A stretch of DNA of 39,544 nt from Actinomadura bangladeshensis (GTDB lineage: Bacteria; Actinomycetota; Actinomycetes; Streptosporangiales; Streptosporangiaceae). The notes below the pieces were generated by a model. It ran no database searches. It had not been told where the DNA came from and was given only the letters and a program-made list of their open reading frames with translations. Location of the stretch: assembly GCF_004348335.1 (NCBI RefSeq), contig NZ_SMJW01000047.1, positions 1-39,544 on the forward strand, read 5' to 3'. Shown piece after piece: positions 7,663-16,275 of this stretch. Position 1 is the first letter of the stretch, and every line of letters starts with the position of its first letter. A program made the translations under genes and the position numbers.

Positions 7663-8508
7663 TCAAAGGTGCGGGGCCACCACCACGCCGAGCATGCCGG
7701 GGCCCACGTGGGCGCCTATGACAGGGCCCACCTCGCCGACGTAGACGTCCTCCACATGGGGCACGCGTTCGCGGAGGCGGGCCGCAAGGGCCTCGGCGCG
7801 GGCCGAGGCGAACAGGTGCTGGACACCCAGGTCGACCCGGCGCTCACCTGCCTCCGCGACGGCGAGTTCCTCCAGCCGGGCAAGCGCGCGCGAGGACGTG
7901 CGCACCTTCTCCAGTGGCGCTATCCGCCCATCGGCGATGTCCAGGAGAGGCTTCACCATGAGCGCCGAGCCGAGGAGTGTGGCGGCGGCGCCGATCCGCC
8001 CACCGCGCCGCAAGTGCTCAAGGGTGTCGACGTAGATGAGGGACCGGGTCAGCTCAGCCCGCCGAACCGCGGCCGACGCGGCCGCTTCGGCAGTGCCGCC
8101 CGACATGGCGGTGGCCGCCGCGGAGAGGGCGGCGAAGCCGAGCCCCATCCCGATGGTGCCGCTGTCGACGACCGTCACGGGCACCGGTGCGTCGCGGGCC
8201 GCGAGACGGGCGGCCTCGACCGTCCCCGACAGGGCCGCGGAGAGGTGCACGGAGACGATGCGGCCCGCGCCCGACGAGGCGGCGGCCTTGTAGACCTGCG
8301 CGAAGCGTTCCGGTGCCGGACGCGACGTGGTGATGGGCCGCCATTCCTTCAGCGCCTGCGCGGCCTCGGCGGCGCTGATGTCCCCTTCGTCGCGGGTGGC
8401 GCCGCCCACGGCGATCTGCAGCGGGACGACGGTCAGTCCGTGCCGTTCGGCGAGCCCGGCCGGGAGGTAGGCGGTGGAATCGGTGACGACCGCGACCGCA
8501 CTGCGCAT
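7663..8508 (-). CDS. DegV-family fatty-acid-binding protein
   Basis: A 281-aa protein with family hallmarks: AVVTDSTAYLP at the N-terminus, the TSRPAPERF segment, SAALSGT, DSGTIGMGLG and a C-terminal GPVIGAHVGPGMLGVV. DegV/FakB proteins bind a fatty acid in a buried pocket; some deliver it to a fatty-acid kinase. No kinase gene is nearby, so the physiological role here is open. ATG 8508 fits the family N-terminus and has AGGG upstream; the longer frame from 8529 adds seven non-conserved residues. It lies 120 bp upstream of comEA on the same strand, the usual actinobacterial arrangement. Confidence 0.93.
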   Translation of the reverse strand: MRSAVAVVTDSTAYLPAGLAERHGLTVVPLQIAVGGATRDEGDISAAEAAQALKEWRPITTSRPAPERFAQVYKAAASSGAGRIVSVHLSAALSGTVEAARLAARDAPVPVTVVDSGTIGMGLGFAALSAAATAMSGGTAEAAASAAVRRAELTRSLIYVDTLEHLRRGGRIGAAATLLGSALMVKPLLDIADGRIAPLEKVRTSSRALARLEELAVAEAGERRVDLGVQHLFASARAEALAARLRERVPHVEDVYVGEVGPVIGAHVGPGMLGVVVAPHL

Positions 8509-8541
8509 GGTGGCGACCCTACCCGCCACCGGGACGGGACG

Positions 8542-9756
8542 TCAGGGCTGGACGGGCACGCCGCCGCGCCAGATGCGCAGCGCCCGCAGCCCGAACGCCC
8601 ACGCGAACGCGCCCTCGTGGTCGGCGTCCCACAGGACGATGTCGGCGAGCATCCCGGGCGCGAGCGAGCCGCGGTCGCCGACGCGCAGGGCGGCGGCCCC
8701 GCCGAGCGTGGCGGCGCGCAGGGCCTCGGTCACGCTGAGCCCGAACATGGCGACCGACAGGCCGATGACGAGCGGCATCGAGGTGATGCCGCACTGCCCG
8801 GGGTTGTGGTCGGTGCCGAGCGCGACGGTGACGCCGCGGTCGAGCATCTGCCGGACGGGCGCCGGCGCGCGGCTGCTGTTCAGCGAGCTGCCGGGGCAGA
8901 CGGTGGCGGTGACGCCGGCGTGCGCGAGGGCCTTGATGTCGTCGTCGTTGGCCTGGGTGAGCAGGTCGGCGGAGGCGCAGCCGACCTCGGCGGCGACCTG
9001 CGCGGCGCCGACGCGCTCGTTGGCGCAGGCGTGCATGCGTGCCTTCAGCCCGGCGCGCTTGCCGGTGAGCAGCAGGGCGCGGGCCTCCTCGGCGGTGAAG
9101 TGGCCCTCGTCGCAGTAGACGTCGATGGAGTCGGCGCCGGCCACGGCGGCGTCGCCGGCCCACAGCCGGACGGCCTCGATGTAGTCGCGGCGGCGGCCGA
9201 AGAACTCGGGCGGCAGGATGTGCGCGGCGAGGAACGTCGCGTGGATGCGCGGCATGGACGGCTCGCCCTCCAGCGACCGCAGCATCCGGATGTCGGCGAG
9301 TTCGCCGTCGCGGGTGAGGTGGTAGCCGGTCTTGGCCTCGACGGTGGTGGTGCCGGCGAGGATCCACTGGCGGAGCCGCTCGCGGACGCCGTTGCAGAGC
9401 GTCCAGGGGTCGGTCCCCCGGGTGACGGTCACGGTGGAGTTGACGCCGCCGCCCGCCGCGGCGATGGCGGAGTGGGACGACCCGCTGGTGCGCATGGCGA
9501 GCTCGGCCCACCGGTTGCCCGCGTAGACGGGGTGGGAGTGCGCGTCGATGAGGCCGGGCGTGACGAGGCCGCCGCCGAGGTTCTCGACGTGGTCGACGTC
9601 CACGATGTCGTCGATGATGCCGGGGACGCTCTGCGGGAGGTCGGACGCGGGCCCGGCCCAGACGATCCGGTCGTCGTGGATGAGCACCGCGGCGTTGCTG
9701 CAGACGTCGGTGCCCGTCCAGAGCCTGCCGATGTTCGTCAACAGCCGTACCGTCAT
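8542..9756 (-). CDS. Imidazolonepropionase-like (HutI-related) amidohydrolase
   Basis: A 404-aa amidohydrolase, the normal HutI length. Metal-site motifs are present: DAHSHP (H73, H75), H179 in LAAH, H242 in MHACAN and D316 in GTDHNPGQ, and the fold ends with GSLAPGMLADIVLWDAD. HutI opens the imidazolone ring in histidine degradation. However, the HADE motif that supplies HutI's catalytic Glu reads HACA here, and the SADHL motif that supplies its catalytic His reads SADLL (L265). No other hut gene is nearby. The substrate is therefore probably not imidazolonepropionate, and I give no symbol. ATG 9756 was chosen; the upstream frame to 9876 looks non-coding. Stands 33 bp upstream of degV and may be co-transcribed with it. 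Confidence 0.8.
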   Translation of the reverse strand: MTVRLLTNIGRLWTGTDVCSNAAVLIHDDRIVWAGPASDLPQSVPGIIDDIVDVDHVENLGGGLVTPGLIDAHSHPVYAGNRWAELAMRTSGSSHSAIAAAGGGVNSTVTVTRGTDPWTLCNGVRERLRQWILAGTTTVEAKTGYHLTRDGELADIRMLRSLEGEPSMPRIHATFLAAHILPPEFFGRRRDYIEAVRLWAGDAAVAGADSIDVYCDEGHFTAEEARALLLTGKRAGLKARMHACANERVGAAQVAAEVGCASADLLTQANDDDIKALAHAGVTATVCPGSSLNSSRAPAPVRQMLDRGVTVALGTDHNPGQCGITSMPLVIGLSVAMFGLSVTEALRAATLGGAAALRVGDRGSLAPGMLADIVLWDADHEGAFAWAFGLRALRIWRGGVPVQP

Positions 9757-10041
9757 AGGGTCACCGACCTGCGTGGAGGCGTGCGCGCTGCCGCGCGGAA
9801 TGGCGCTGGGGCGAGCCGTCCGCCCTCGTTCCAGTGTTCGGACCTGCCATGGCCACCTGCTCTCGATCCGAAACACCGACTGGGTGCCGGCGACTCTCCG
9901 TGGGAGGGTCGGATGGCCGGACGGCCATCGGCGGCAACGAGACCGGAGATATCGGTTTCGTCACGGTAGTGCACCGAAGGCCCGTCCGACAACCTCTCGT
10001 CATAGCGCATCGACCACCACCACCCCGCCCCTAGCCCTTAG

Positions 10042-10069
10042 ACCGTACGGATTTCAACCGGTCCGTCAA
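10042..10069 (-). promoter_or_regulatory. Possible sigma-70-type promoter for the amidohydrolase/degV/com genes
   Basis: On the minus strand TTGACG (10069-10064) and TACGGT (10047-10042) are separated by 16 bp. The -35 box is a good match, the -10 box moderate. It faces the amidohydrolase gene. Confidence 0.3.
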
Positions 10070-10162
10070 GCGGATTGGACAAGCTGTCACCGTTCGGCGA
10101 CCCCGACGGCCGTCCGGCCGGTTTCGGGCCGTCCATGAACGCAATGTAGGACACCACAAAAC

Positions 10163-10194
10163 GTCCGACCTCCGGGTTTCCCCGGAGGCCGGAC
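10163..10194 (-). terminator. Rho-independent-like terminator of hflX
   Basis: A 14-bp stem with one mismatch (GTCCGACCTCCGGG pairing with CCCGGAGGCCGGAC) and a TTTC loop lies 27 bp past the hflX stop. On the minus strand it is followed by GTTTTG, a short T-run. Confidence 0.7.
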
Positions 10195-10220
10195 GCATCG
10201 AAACGGTTCAGGCCGTGCGT

Positions 10221-11666
10221 TCAGGCCGTGGGCGAGGCGGTCTCGTACTGCGCGAGCTCACCGGCGAGCCCGGCCGGCACGCGGGCGTGCAGGACGGTGC
10301 CCTCGGCGATGTGCTCCTGCTTGAGCACCTCGCCGCGCTCGTGCATCTGCGCGACGAGGTCGCCGCGCTCGTACGGCACGAGGACGTGGAGCTCGCTCTC
10401 CAGCCCCGGCAGATCGGCTTCGATGGCCGCGCGCAGCTCCTCGATGCCGAACCCGGTGCGGGCGGACACGACGACGCTGTGCGGCTCGCGCCGCTGCAGC
10501 CGCGCGATCGTGAGGTCGTCCGCCGCGTCGGCCTTGTTGATGACGATCAGCTCGGGGATCTTGTCCGCGTCGATCTCGCGCAGCACCTCGCGGACGGCGT
10601 CGATCTGCGCCTCGGGGTCGGGGTCGGAGCCGTCCACGACGTGCAGGATCAGCCCGGCGTCCGTGACCTCCTCCAGCGTCGACCGGAACGCCTCGACGAG
10701 CTGGTGCGGCAGGTGCCGGACGAACCCGACCGTGTCGGCCAGCGTGTAGACGCGGCCGCCGGGCGTCTCGGCGCGCCGGACGGTCGGGTCCAGGGTGGCG
10801 AACAGCGCGTTCTCCACCAGGACCCCGGCGCCGGTGAGCCGGTTGAGCAGGGACGACTTGCCGGCGTTGGTGTAGCCGGCGATGGCGACGGCGGGCACGG
10901 CGTTGCGGCGCCGCTCGCCGCGCTTGGTGTCGCGCGCCTTGGACATCCCGGCGAGCTGCCGGCGCAGCTTGGCCATCCGGGTGCGGATCCGCCGCCGGTC
11001 CAGCTCGATCTTGGTCTCGCCGGGGCCGCGGCCGCCGATGCCGACGCCGCCCGCGGCGCGCCCGCCGACCTGCCGGGACAGGTTGCCGCCCCAGCCGCGC
11101 AGCCGCGGCAGCAGGTAGTTGAGCTGCGCCAGCTCGACCTGCGCCTTGCCCTCGCGGCTCTTGGCGTGCTGGGCGAAGATGTCGAGGATCAGCGCGGTCC
11201 GGTCGATGACCTTGACCTGGACGGTCTCCTCCAGGTGCCGCAGCTGGCTCGGGGCCAGCTCGCCGTCGCAGATGACGGTGTCGGCGCCGGTGGAGATCAC
11301 GACGTCGCGCAGCTCCGCGGCCTTGCCGGAGCCGATGTAGGTGGCCGGGTCGGGGCGGGACCGGCGCTGGACGAGCCCCTCGAGCACCTGCGAGCCCGCG
11401 GTCTCGGCGAGCAGCGCCAGCTCGCGCAGGGAGTTGTCGGCCTCTTCGGCCGTGCCCTCCGTCCAGACGCCCACGAGGACGACCCGCTCCAGCCGCAGGG
11501 CGCGGTACTCGACCTCGGTGACGTCGGTCAGCTCGGTGGACAGGCCGGCGACGCGGCGGAGCGCCCGGCGGTCCTCCAGGTCGAGCTCGCCCGTCATGGG
11601 CTCGTACTCGAACTCGTCCTGGGCGGTCTCGAACTCGGTCTGGTCTGAAGAGAAAGGTTGAGTCAT
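10221..11666 (-). CDS. hflX: HflX ribosome-associated GTPase
   Basis: A 481-aa TRAFAC GTPase. The N-terminal HflX domain includes TYIGSGKAAEL (~109-119), and the glycine-rich linker GGRGPGETKIELDRRRI (~211-227) precedes the G domain. Nucleotide motifs are all present: GYTNAGKS (264-271), DTVG (311-314) and NKAD (377-380). HflX splits stalled 70S ribosomes after stress. The first ~55 residues are an acidic extension (many Asp/Glu). ATG 11666 was chosen because GAGG lies five bases upstream; the longer frame to 11720 lacks a ribosome site. It stands alone, divergent from aceB, with its own terminator. Confidence 0.95.
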   Translation of the reverse strand: MTQPFSSDQTEFETAQDEFEYEPMTGELDLEDRRALRRVAGLSTELTDVTEVEYRALRLERVVLVGVWTEGTAEEADNSLRELALLAETAGSQVLEGLVQRRSRPDPATYIGSGKAAELRDVVISTGADTVICDGELAPSQLRHLEETVQVKVIDRTALILDIFAQHAKSREGKAQVELAQLNYLLPRLRGWGGNLSRQVGGRAAGGVGIGGRGPGETKIELDRRRIRTRMAKLRRQLAGMSKARDTKRGERRRNAVPAVAIAGYTNAGKSSLLNRLTGAGVLVENALFATLDPTVRRAETPGGRVYTLADTVGFVRHLPHQLVEAFRSTLEEVTDAGLILHVVDGSDPDPEAQIDAVREVLREIDADKIPELIVINKADAADDLTIARLQRREPHSVVVSARTGFGIEELRAAIEADLPGLESELHVLVPYERGDLVAQMHERGEVLKQEHIAEGTVLHARVPAGLAGELAQYETASPTA

Positions 11667-11812
11667 ATGTCCTCGGTAGAACGCCGCCTCGCGGCCGTAT
11701 CTTCCCGGCGATCGTCTCACGCACCGTCCCCACTGGTCACCCGGTTATCACCATGGTTTCCGCCCTGGGTTGACCTAAGCGCGCGCGGGGAGGTCCTCCG
11801 AGTGCACCCGCT

Positions 11813-11842
11813 TTGACCGCGCCTCGTACCGCCGAGTACCGT
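11813..11842 (+). promoter_or_regulatory. Predicted aceB promoter
   Basis: TTGACC (11813-11818) and TACCGT (11837-11842) are separated by 18 bp. The expected transcription start (~11849) lies just before the palindrome at 11859-11870, an arrangement suited to repression. Confidence 0.45.
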
Positions 11843-11858
11843 TCTCCACGTAACAGAA

Positions 11859-11870
11859 GTGAAATTTCAC
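11859..11870. promoter_or_regulatory. Perfect palindrome GTGAAATTTCAC upstream of aceB, candidate operator
   Basis: A 12-bp perfect palindrome 19 bp before the aceB start and just past the predicted promoter. Its GAAATTTC core resembles the operators of IclR-family regulators, which control glyoxylate-bypass genes in enterobacteria. No IclR-type gene is in the window, so the regulator would be encoded elsewhere. AT-rich for its surroundings. Confidence 0.5.
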
Positions 11871-11889
11871 CATACGAAAGGGCAGGCAG

Positions 11890-13497
11890 ATGGCTGGACT
11901 GGAAGGCATCGAGGTCACCGGACCCCTCGGCGATCGGTACGAGGAGATCCTGACCCCCGAGGCGCTCGGCCTGCTCGCCGCCCTCCAGCGCGAGCTGGGC
12001 GCCCGCCGCAAGGAGCTGCTGGAGGCCCGCGCCGAGCGCCAGCGCCGGCTCTCGGCGGGCGGGACGCTGGACTTCCTGCCGGAGACCGCGAACGTCCGGG
12101 GCGACGACTCCTGGCGCGTCGCCGAGCCCGCGCCCGGCCTGGTGGACCGCCGTGTCGAGATCACCGGCCCCACCGACCGGAAGATGACGATCAACGCGCT
12201 GAACTCGGGCGCGAAGGTGTGGCTGGCCGACTTCGAGGACGCCAACACCCCGCTGTGGACCAACATGATCGAGGGCCAGCTCAACCTGCGGGACGCCCTG
12301 GACCGCACCATCGACTTCACCGACGACAAGAGCGGCAAGACCTACGCGCTCAAGGCCGACGAGGAGCTCGCGACCATCGTCGTCCGGCCGCGCGGCTGGC
12401 ACATGGAGGAGAAGCACCTCCTCATCGACGGCGAGCCCATGTCGGGGTCGCTGTTCGACTTCGGCCTGTACTTCTTCCACTCGGCGCGCCGCCAGCTGGC
12501 CAAGGGCAAGGGGCCGTACTACTACCTGCCGAAGATGGAGAGCCACCTCGAGGCGCGGCTCTGGAACGACGCGTTCAACCTCGCCCAGGACCACCTGGAG
12601 ATCCCGCGCGGCACGATCCGCGCGACCGTGCTGATCGAGACGATCCCGGCCGCGTTCGAGATGGAGGAGATCCTCTACGAGCTGCGCGACCACTCGGCGG
12701 GCCTGAACGCCGGCCGCTGGGACTACCTGTTCTCCGTCATCAAGAAGTTCCGCGACCGGGGCGCCGAGTTCATCCTCCCCGAGCGCAACGCCATCACGAT
12801 GACCGCGCCGTTCATGCGCGCCTACACCGAGCTGCTCGTCCGGACGTGCCACAAGCGCGGCGCGCACGCGATCGGCGGCATGGCGGCGTTCATCCCGTCC
12901 CGCCGGGACGAGGAGGTCAACAAGGTCGCGCTGGAGAAGGTCCGCGCCGACAAGACCCGCGAGTCGGGCGACGGCTTCGACGGCTCCTGGGTCGCGCACC
13001 CCGACCTCGTCCCGGTCTGCCGCGAGGTGTTCGACGGCGTCCTCGGCGACAAGCCGAACCAGCGCGACCGGCTCCGCGAGGACGTCAACGTCTCCGCCGC
13101 CGACCTGCTGAACATCAAGGACACCCCGGGCGAGATCACCGAGGCGGGCGTCCGCAACAACATCGACGTGGCGCTGCGCTACCTCGCCACCTGGCTGGAC
13201 GGCGCCGGCGCGGTCGCGATCCACAACCTGATGGAGGACGCGGCCACCGCCGAGATCTCCCGCTCCCAGGTGTGGCAGTGGATCTACAACGGCGTCTCCA
13301 CCGCCGAGGGCAAGAAGATCACCAAGGAGTGGGTCGAGCAGCTCCTGGAGGAGGAGCTCGGCAAGATCCGCGCCGAGCTGGGCAAGGCGTACAACGAGCC
13401 CCGCTACAACCAGGCCGTGACCCTGTTCAAGGAGGTCACCCTGGCCGACGAGTACTCCGAGTTCCTGACCACCCCGGCCTACCAGCAGTTCCCGTAA
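11890..13497 (+). CDS. aceB: Malate synthase A
   Basis: A 535-aa cytoplasmic TIM-barrel enzyme that condenses glyoxylate with acetyl-CoA to give malate. The malate synthase signature is intact at 266-281 ([16 protein letters not shown]). Other conserved blocks are [38 protein letters not shown] and [20 protein letters not shown]. Length matches the A isoform (~530) and not the ~720-aa G isoform. AAAGGG sits seven bases before the ATG. The gene is followed by a strong hairpin and then glcDEF, so glyoxylate made by glycolate oxidase would be the natural substrate. No isocitrate lyase gene is present in the window. Regulation is probably through the palindrome just upstream. Confidence 0.97.
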   Translation: MAGLEGIEVTGPLGDRYEEILTPEALGLLAALQRELGARRKELLEARAERQRRLSAGGTLDFLPETANVRGDDSWRVAEPAPGLVDRRVEITGPTDRKMTINALNSGAKVWLADFEDANTPLWTNMIEGQLNLRDALDRTIDFTDDKSGKTYALKADEELATIVVRPRGWHMEEKHLLIDGEPMSGSLFDFGLYFFHSARRQLAKGKGPYYYLPKMESHLEARLWNDAFNLAQDHLEIPRGTIRATVLIETIPAAFEMEEILYELRDHSAGLNAGRWDYLFSVIKKFRDRGAEFILPERNAITMTAPFMRAYTELLVRTCHKRGAHAIGGMAAFIPSRRDEEVNKVALEKVRADKTRESGDGFDGSWVAHPDLVPVCREVFDGVLGDKPNQRDRLREDVNVSAADLLNIKDTPGEITEAGVRNNIDVALRYLATWLDGAGAVAIHNLMEDAATAEISRSQVWQWIYNGVSTAEGKKITKEWVEQLLEEELGKIRAELGKAYNEPRYNQAVTLFKEVTLADEYSEFLTTPAYQQFP

Positions 13498-13512
13498 GCA
13501 CCCGGAGACGGC

Positions 13513-13553
13513 GTCCCGGGCGGCCGGCGGCCGCCGCGCCGGCGGCCCGGGAC
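13513..13553 (+). terminator. Strong hairpin after aceB
   Basis: A 17-bp stem with one G-G mismatch and a 7-nt loop starts 16 bp past the aceB stop. The following T-run is imperfect (ACGTTTTCTC about 20 bp on). It is either a terminator or an attenuating structure between aceB and glcD. Confidence 0.6.
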
Positions 13554-13639
13554 CCCGGGTGCCGGGAAACGTTTTCTCGGCTTCCGGCAGGATCTTGCGG
13601 CCGGTTCGCGGGCGGGGGATCGTGGAGAGGATGGAGACG

Positions 13640-15079
13640 ATGCTCACGGCGCTCGAGGCCCGGCTCACGGCGATGCTCGGGGCGGACCGGGTGATCACCG
13701 ATCCGGTGCGGCTGCGCACGTACGAGTGCGACGGCCTCACCAACCACCGGTCGACGCCCGGGATCGTCGTGCTGCCCGACACCGCCGAGCAGGTCGCGGC
13801 GATCGTGCGCGAGTGCGCGGCGGCGGGCGTCCCGTACGTGGCGCGCGGGTCGGGGACGGGCCTGTCCGGCGGGGCGCTCCCCCGCGCGGACGGCGTGCTG
13901 ATCGTCACGTCCCGGATGCGCCGGATCCTGGAGATCGACATCCCCGGGCAGCGGGCCGTGGTGGAGCCCGGCGTGATCAACCTGGACGTGACGCGGGCCG
14001 TCCGGCCGTACGGGTACTACTTCGCGCCCGACCCGTCCAGCCAGCAGATCTGCTCGGTCGGCGGGAACGTGGCGGAGAACTCGGGCGGGGCGCACTGCCT
14101 GAAGTACGGGTTCACCGCGCACCACGTCCTGGCCTGCGAGGTCGTCACGCCGGACGGCGAGCTGGTCGAGCTGGCGGCGGACGCGCCCGGCTACGACCTG
14201 CTCGGCGTGTTCGTGGGGGCCGAGGGCACGCTCGGCATCACCACCAAGATCACGGTGCGGCTGACGCGCGTCCCGGAGACCGTGCAGACGCTGCTGGCGG
14301 CGTTCGACTCGGTCGAGGCGGGCGGCACGGCGGTGTCGGCGATCATCGGGGCGGGCGTCGTCCCGGCGGCGATCGAGATGATGGACGCCCTCGCCATCGA
14401 GGCGGCCGAGGCGGCGGTGCGCTGCGAGTACCCGGCGGGCGCCGCGGCGGTGCTGATCGTGGAGCTGGACGGCCCGGACGCCGAGGTCGCGGCCCAGTTC
14501 GCCGAGGTGGAGCGGCTGTGCCGGGACGCGGGCGCGTTCGAGATCCGGATCGCCGCCGACGACGCGGAGCGGGCGCTGATCTGGAAGGGCCGCAAGTCGG
14601 CGTTCGCCGCGGTCGGGCGGATCAGCCCCGCCTACCTCGTCCAGGACGGCGTGATCCCGAGGACGGTGCTGCCGCAGGTCCTGGCGAGCATCGACGCGCT
14701 GTCGGCCGAGTCGGGCGTGCGGGTGGCGAACGTGTTCCACGCGGGCGACGGGAACCTGCACCCGCTGGTGCTGTTCGACGACGCGGAGGAGGGCGCCGAG
14801 GAGCGCGCGGAGACGGTGTCGGGCGCGATCCTCGACCTGTGCATCCAGCACGGCGGTTCGATCACCGGTGAGCACGGCGTGGGCGTCGACAAGGCCCGGT
14901 ACATGCCGCGCATGTTCACCGACACGGACCTGGACACGATGCAGATGGTCCGCTGCGGGTTCGACCCGGCGGGGCTGTGCAACCCGGGGAAGGTCTTCCC
15001 CACGCCGCGGCTGTGCGGCGAGGTGCCCGGCAAGCGCAAGGGCCCCCACCCGTACGAAGGAAAGGCGGACATCTTCTGA
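13640..15079 (+). CDS. glcD: Glycolate oxidase subunit GlcD (FAD-linked)
   Basis: A 479-aa FAD-binding oxidase. The PCMH-type FAD domain contains VARGSGTGLSGGALP, CSVGGNVAENSGG and VGAEGTLGITTKITVRL. The C-terminal domain has NVFHAGDGNLHPLVLFD and SITGEHGVGVDKARYMP, characteristic of GlcD/D-lactate dehydrogenase-like oxidases. Oxidises glycolate to glyoxylate together with GlcE and GlcF. ATG 13640 was chosen because GAGAGG lies nine bases before it; ATG 13631 abuts that site and the frame upstream is not conserved. The stop overlaps the glcE start (TGATG), so the three genes form one operon. A GlcD-type lactate or 2-hydroxyacid substrate is possible, but the EF partners favour glycolate. Confidence 0.93.
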   Translation: MLTALEARLTAMLGADRVITDPVRLRTYECDGLTNHRSTPGIVVLPDTAEQVAAIVRECAAAGVPYVARGSGTGLSGGALPRADGVLIVTSRMRRILEIDIPGQRAVVEPGVINLDVTRAVRPYGYYFAPDPSSQQICSVGGNVAENSGGAHCLKYGFTAHHVLACEVVTPDGELVELAADAPGYDLLGVFVGAEGTLGITTKITVRLTRVPETVQTLLAAFDSVEAGGTAVSAIIGAGVVPAAIEMMDALAIEAAEAAVRCEYPAGAAAVLIVELDGPDAEVAAQFAEVERLCRDAGAFEIRIAADDAERALIWKGRKSAFAAVGRISPAYLVQDGVIPRTVLPQVLASIDALSAESGVRVANVFHAGDGNLHPLVLFDDAEEGAEERAETVSGAILDLCIQHGGSITGEHGVGVDKARYMPRMFTDTDLDTMQMVRCGFDPAGLCNPGKVFPTPRLCGEVPGKRKGPHPYEGKADIF

Positions 15080-16275
15080 TGCGGCCCCTGGACGCCCTCG
15101 CGAAGGTCTGCGCCGACGTACGCCCCGGTGAGCCGGCGGAAGGCGTGCTCGGCGTCGAACCCGCGCTCGTCGCCGCCCCGAAGGACCTCGCCGAGGCCGC
15201 CGACGTCATGCGCGTCGCCGCCGAGAAGGGTCTCGCCGTCGTCCCGCGCGGAGCCGAGACCCGCCTGGACTGGGGGACGCCCCCGGAGCGCTGCGATCTG
15301 CTGGTCGACACCCACCGGCTGGACAAGCTCATCGAGCACACCGCCGGCGACCTCGTCGCCAAGGCGGAGGCCGGGCTGCCCATGGAGGTGCTGGCCGAGC
15401 GGCTCGCCGAGCACCGCCAGCGGCTCGCGCTGGACGTCCCGCTGCCCGGCTCAACGGTCGGCGGGACGATCGCGAGCGGCGCCGCCGGCCCGCTCCGCAC
15501 GCTGTACGGGACGCCCCGGAGCCTGGTCATCGGGCTCACGGTCGTCCGGGCGGACGGCCAGGTCGCGCGGTCGGGCGGCAAGGTCGTCAAGAACGTCGCC
15601 GGGTACGACCTGGGGCGGCTCTTCTCCGGCTCGTTCGGCACGCTGGGCCTGATCGTGGAGGCGACGTTCCGCCTGCATCCCGTGCCCGCCGCGTCCACGT
15701 ACGTGACGTGCGCCGTAAGCGGCCCGGAGGATGCGCACGACGCCGTCCAGAGCGTCCTGCACTCCCCTGTGGCGCCCAGTGCGGTCGAGTACATCGGCCC
15801 GGGTACGGTTTCGGTCCTTCTCGAAGGCGTACCGGACGGTGTCGCCGCGCGCGCTCGGCAGACGGCAGAGCTGCTCGGCGAGAACGCCGAGATCACCGAT
15901 TCCGCGCCGGACGGCTGGGGACGCTACCCCGACGGCACCACGCTCATAGACATAGGCGCCCCGCCGCCTGCGCTCCCCGAGTTGCTCACCCTGCTCGGAC
16001 CGGAGGTCGCCCTCACCTGGAGCGGCAGCGGGCACGGCCACGTGGGTCTGGCCGCTGAGACGCCGCCAGACGAAGTGGCGGACGTCCTAGGGCGACTACG
16101 TGACGTGCTGGGGCGGCATCGGGGCCACGCCATCGTCCGCTACGCCCCCGAAGGGGTGCGCGGCGAGATCGACCTGTGGGGCCCGGTGCCCGCGCTCACG
16201 CTGATGCGGCGTGTGAAAGACCAGTTCGACCCGGATCACAGGCTGTCCCCCGGCCGGTTTGTGGGAGGTATTTGA
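15079..16275 (+). CDS. glcE: Glycolate oxidase subunit GlcE (FAD-binding)
   Basis: A 398-aa protein with an FAD-binding domain of the same superfamily as GlcD but shorter: VPRGAETRLDWGTPPERCDL, PGSTVGGTIASGAAGPLRTL, GGKVVKNVAGYDLGRLFSGS and FGTLGLIVEATFRLHPVPA. The C-terminal half is more divergent and ends DPDHRLSPGRFVGGI, typical of the family. It starts at ATG 15079, sharing the A of the glcD stop codon. Second flavin subunit of the membrane-associated glycolate oxidase complex. Confidence 0.92.
   Translation: MRPLDALAKVCADVRPGEPAEGVLGVEPALVAAPKDLAEAADVMRVAAEKGLAVVPRGAETRLDWGTPPERCDLLVDTHRLDKLIEHTAGDLVAKAEAGLPMEVLAERLAEHRQRLALDVPLPGSTVGGTIASGAAGPLRTLYGTPRSLVIGLTVVRADGQVARSGGKVVKNVAGYDLGRLFSGSFGTLGLIVEATFRLHPVPAASTYVTCAVSGPEDAHDAVQSVLHSPVAPSAVEYIGPGTVSVLLEGVPDGVAARARQTAELLGENAEITDSAPDGWGRYPDGTTLIDIGAPPPALPELLTLLGPEVALTWSGSGHGHVGLAAETPPDEVADVLGRLRDVLGRHRGHAIVRYAPEGVRGEIDLWGPVPALTLMRRVKDQFDPDHRLSPGRFVGGI

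Larger units (their letters stand above)
9757..10220. other. Intergenic region between hflX and the amidohydrolase gene
   Basis: A 464-bp stretch with no convincing gene; the reading frames across it lack codon bias and family similarity. It holds the hflX terminator hairpin (10163-10194) and a possible minus-strand promoter (10042-10069), which would leave a leader of roughly 280 nt in front of the amidohydrolase. I looked for a riboswitch in that leader and could not identify one. Confidence 0.6.

Noticed and set aside
7594..9969. 791-aa plus-strand open frame across degV and the amidohydrolase gene
   Set aside because: Antisense shadow; the minus strand encodes two recognisable proteins with conserved active sites.
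9757..10162. Possible riboswitch in the leader of the amidohydrolase gene
   Set aside because: The leader is long and GC-rich with local pairing, but I could not find the conserved core of any class.
11737..13980. 747-aa minus-strand open frame over aceB
   Set aside because: Low-complexity antisense product; aceB on the plus strand is unambiguous.
13436..15049. 537-aa minus-strand open frame over glcD
   Set aside because: His/Arg-rich antisense shadow of an FAD oxidase with complete motifs.
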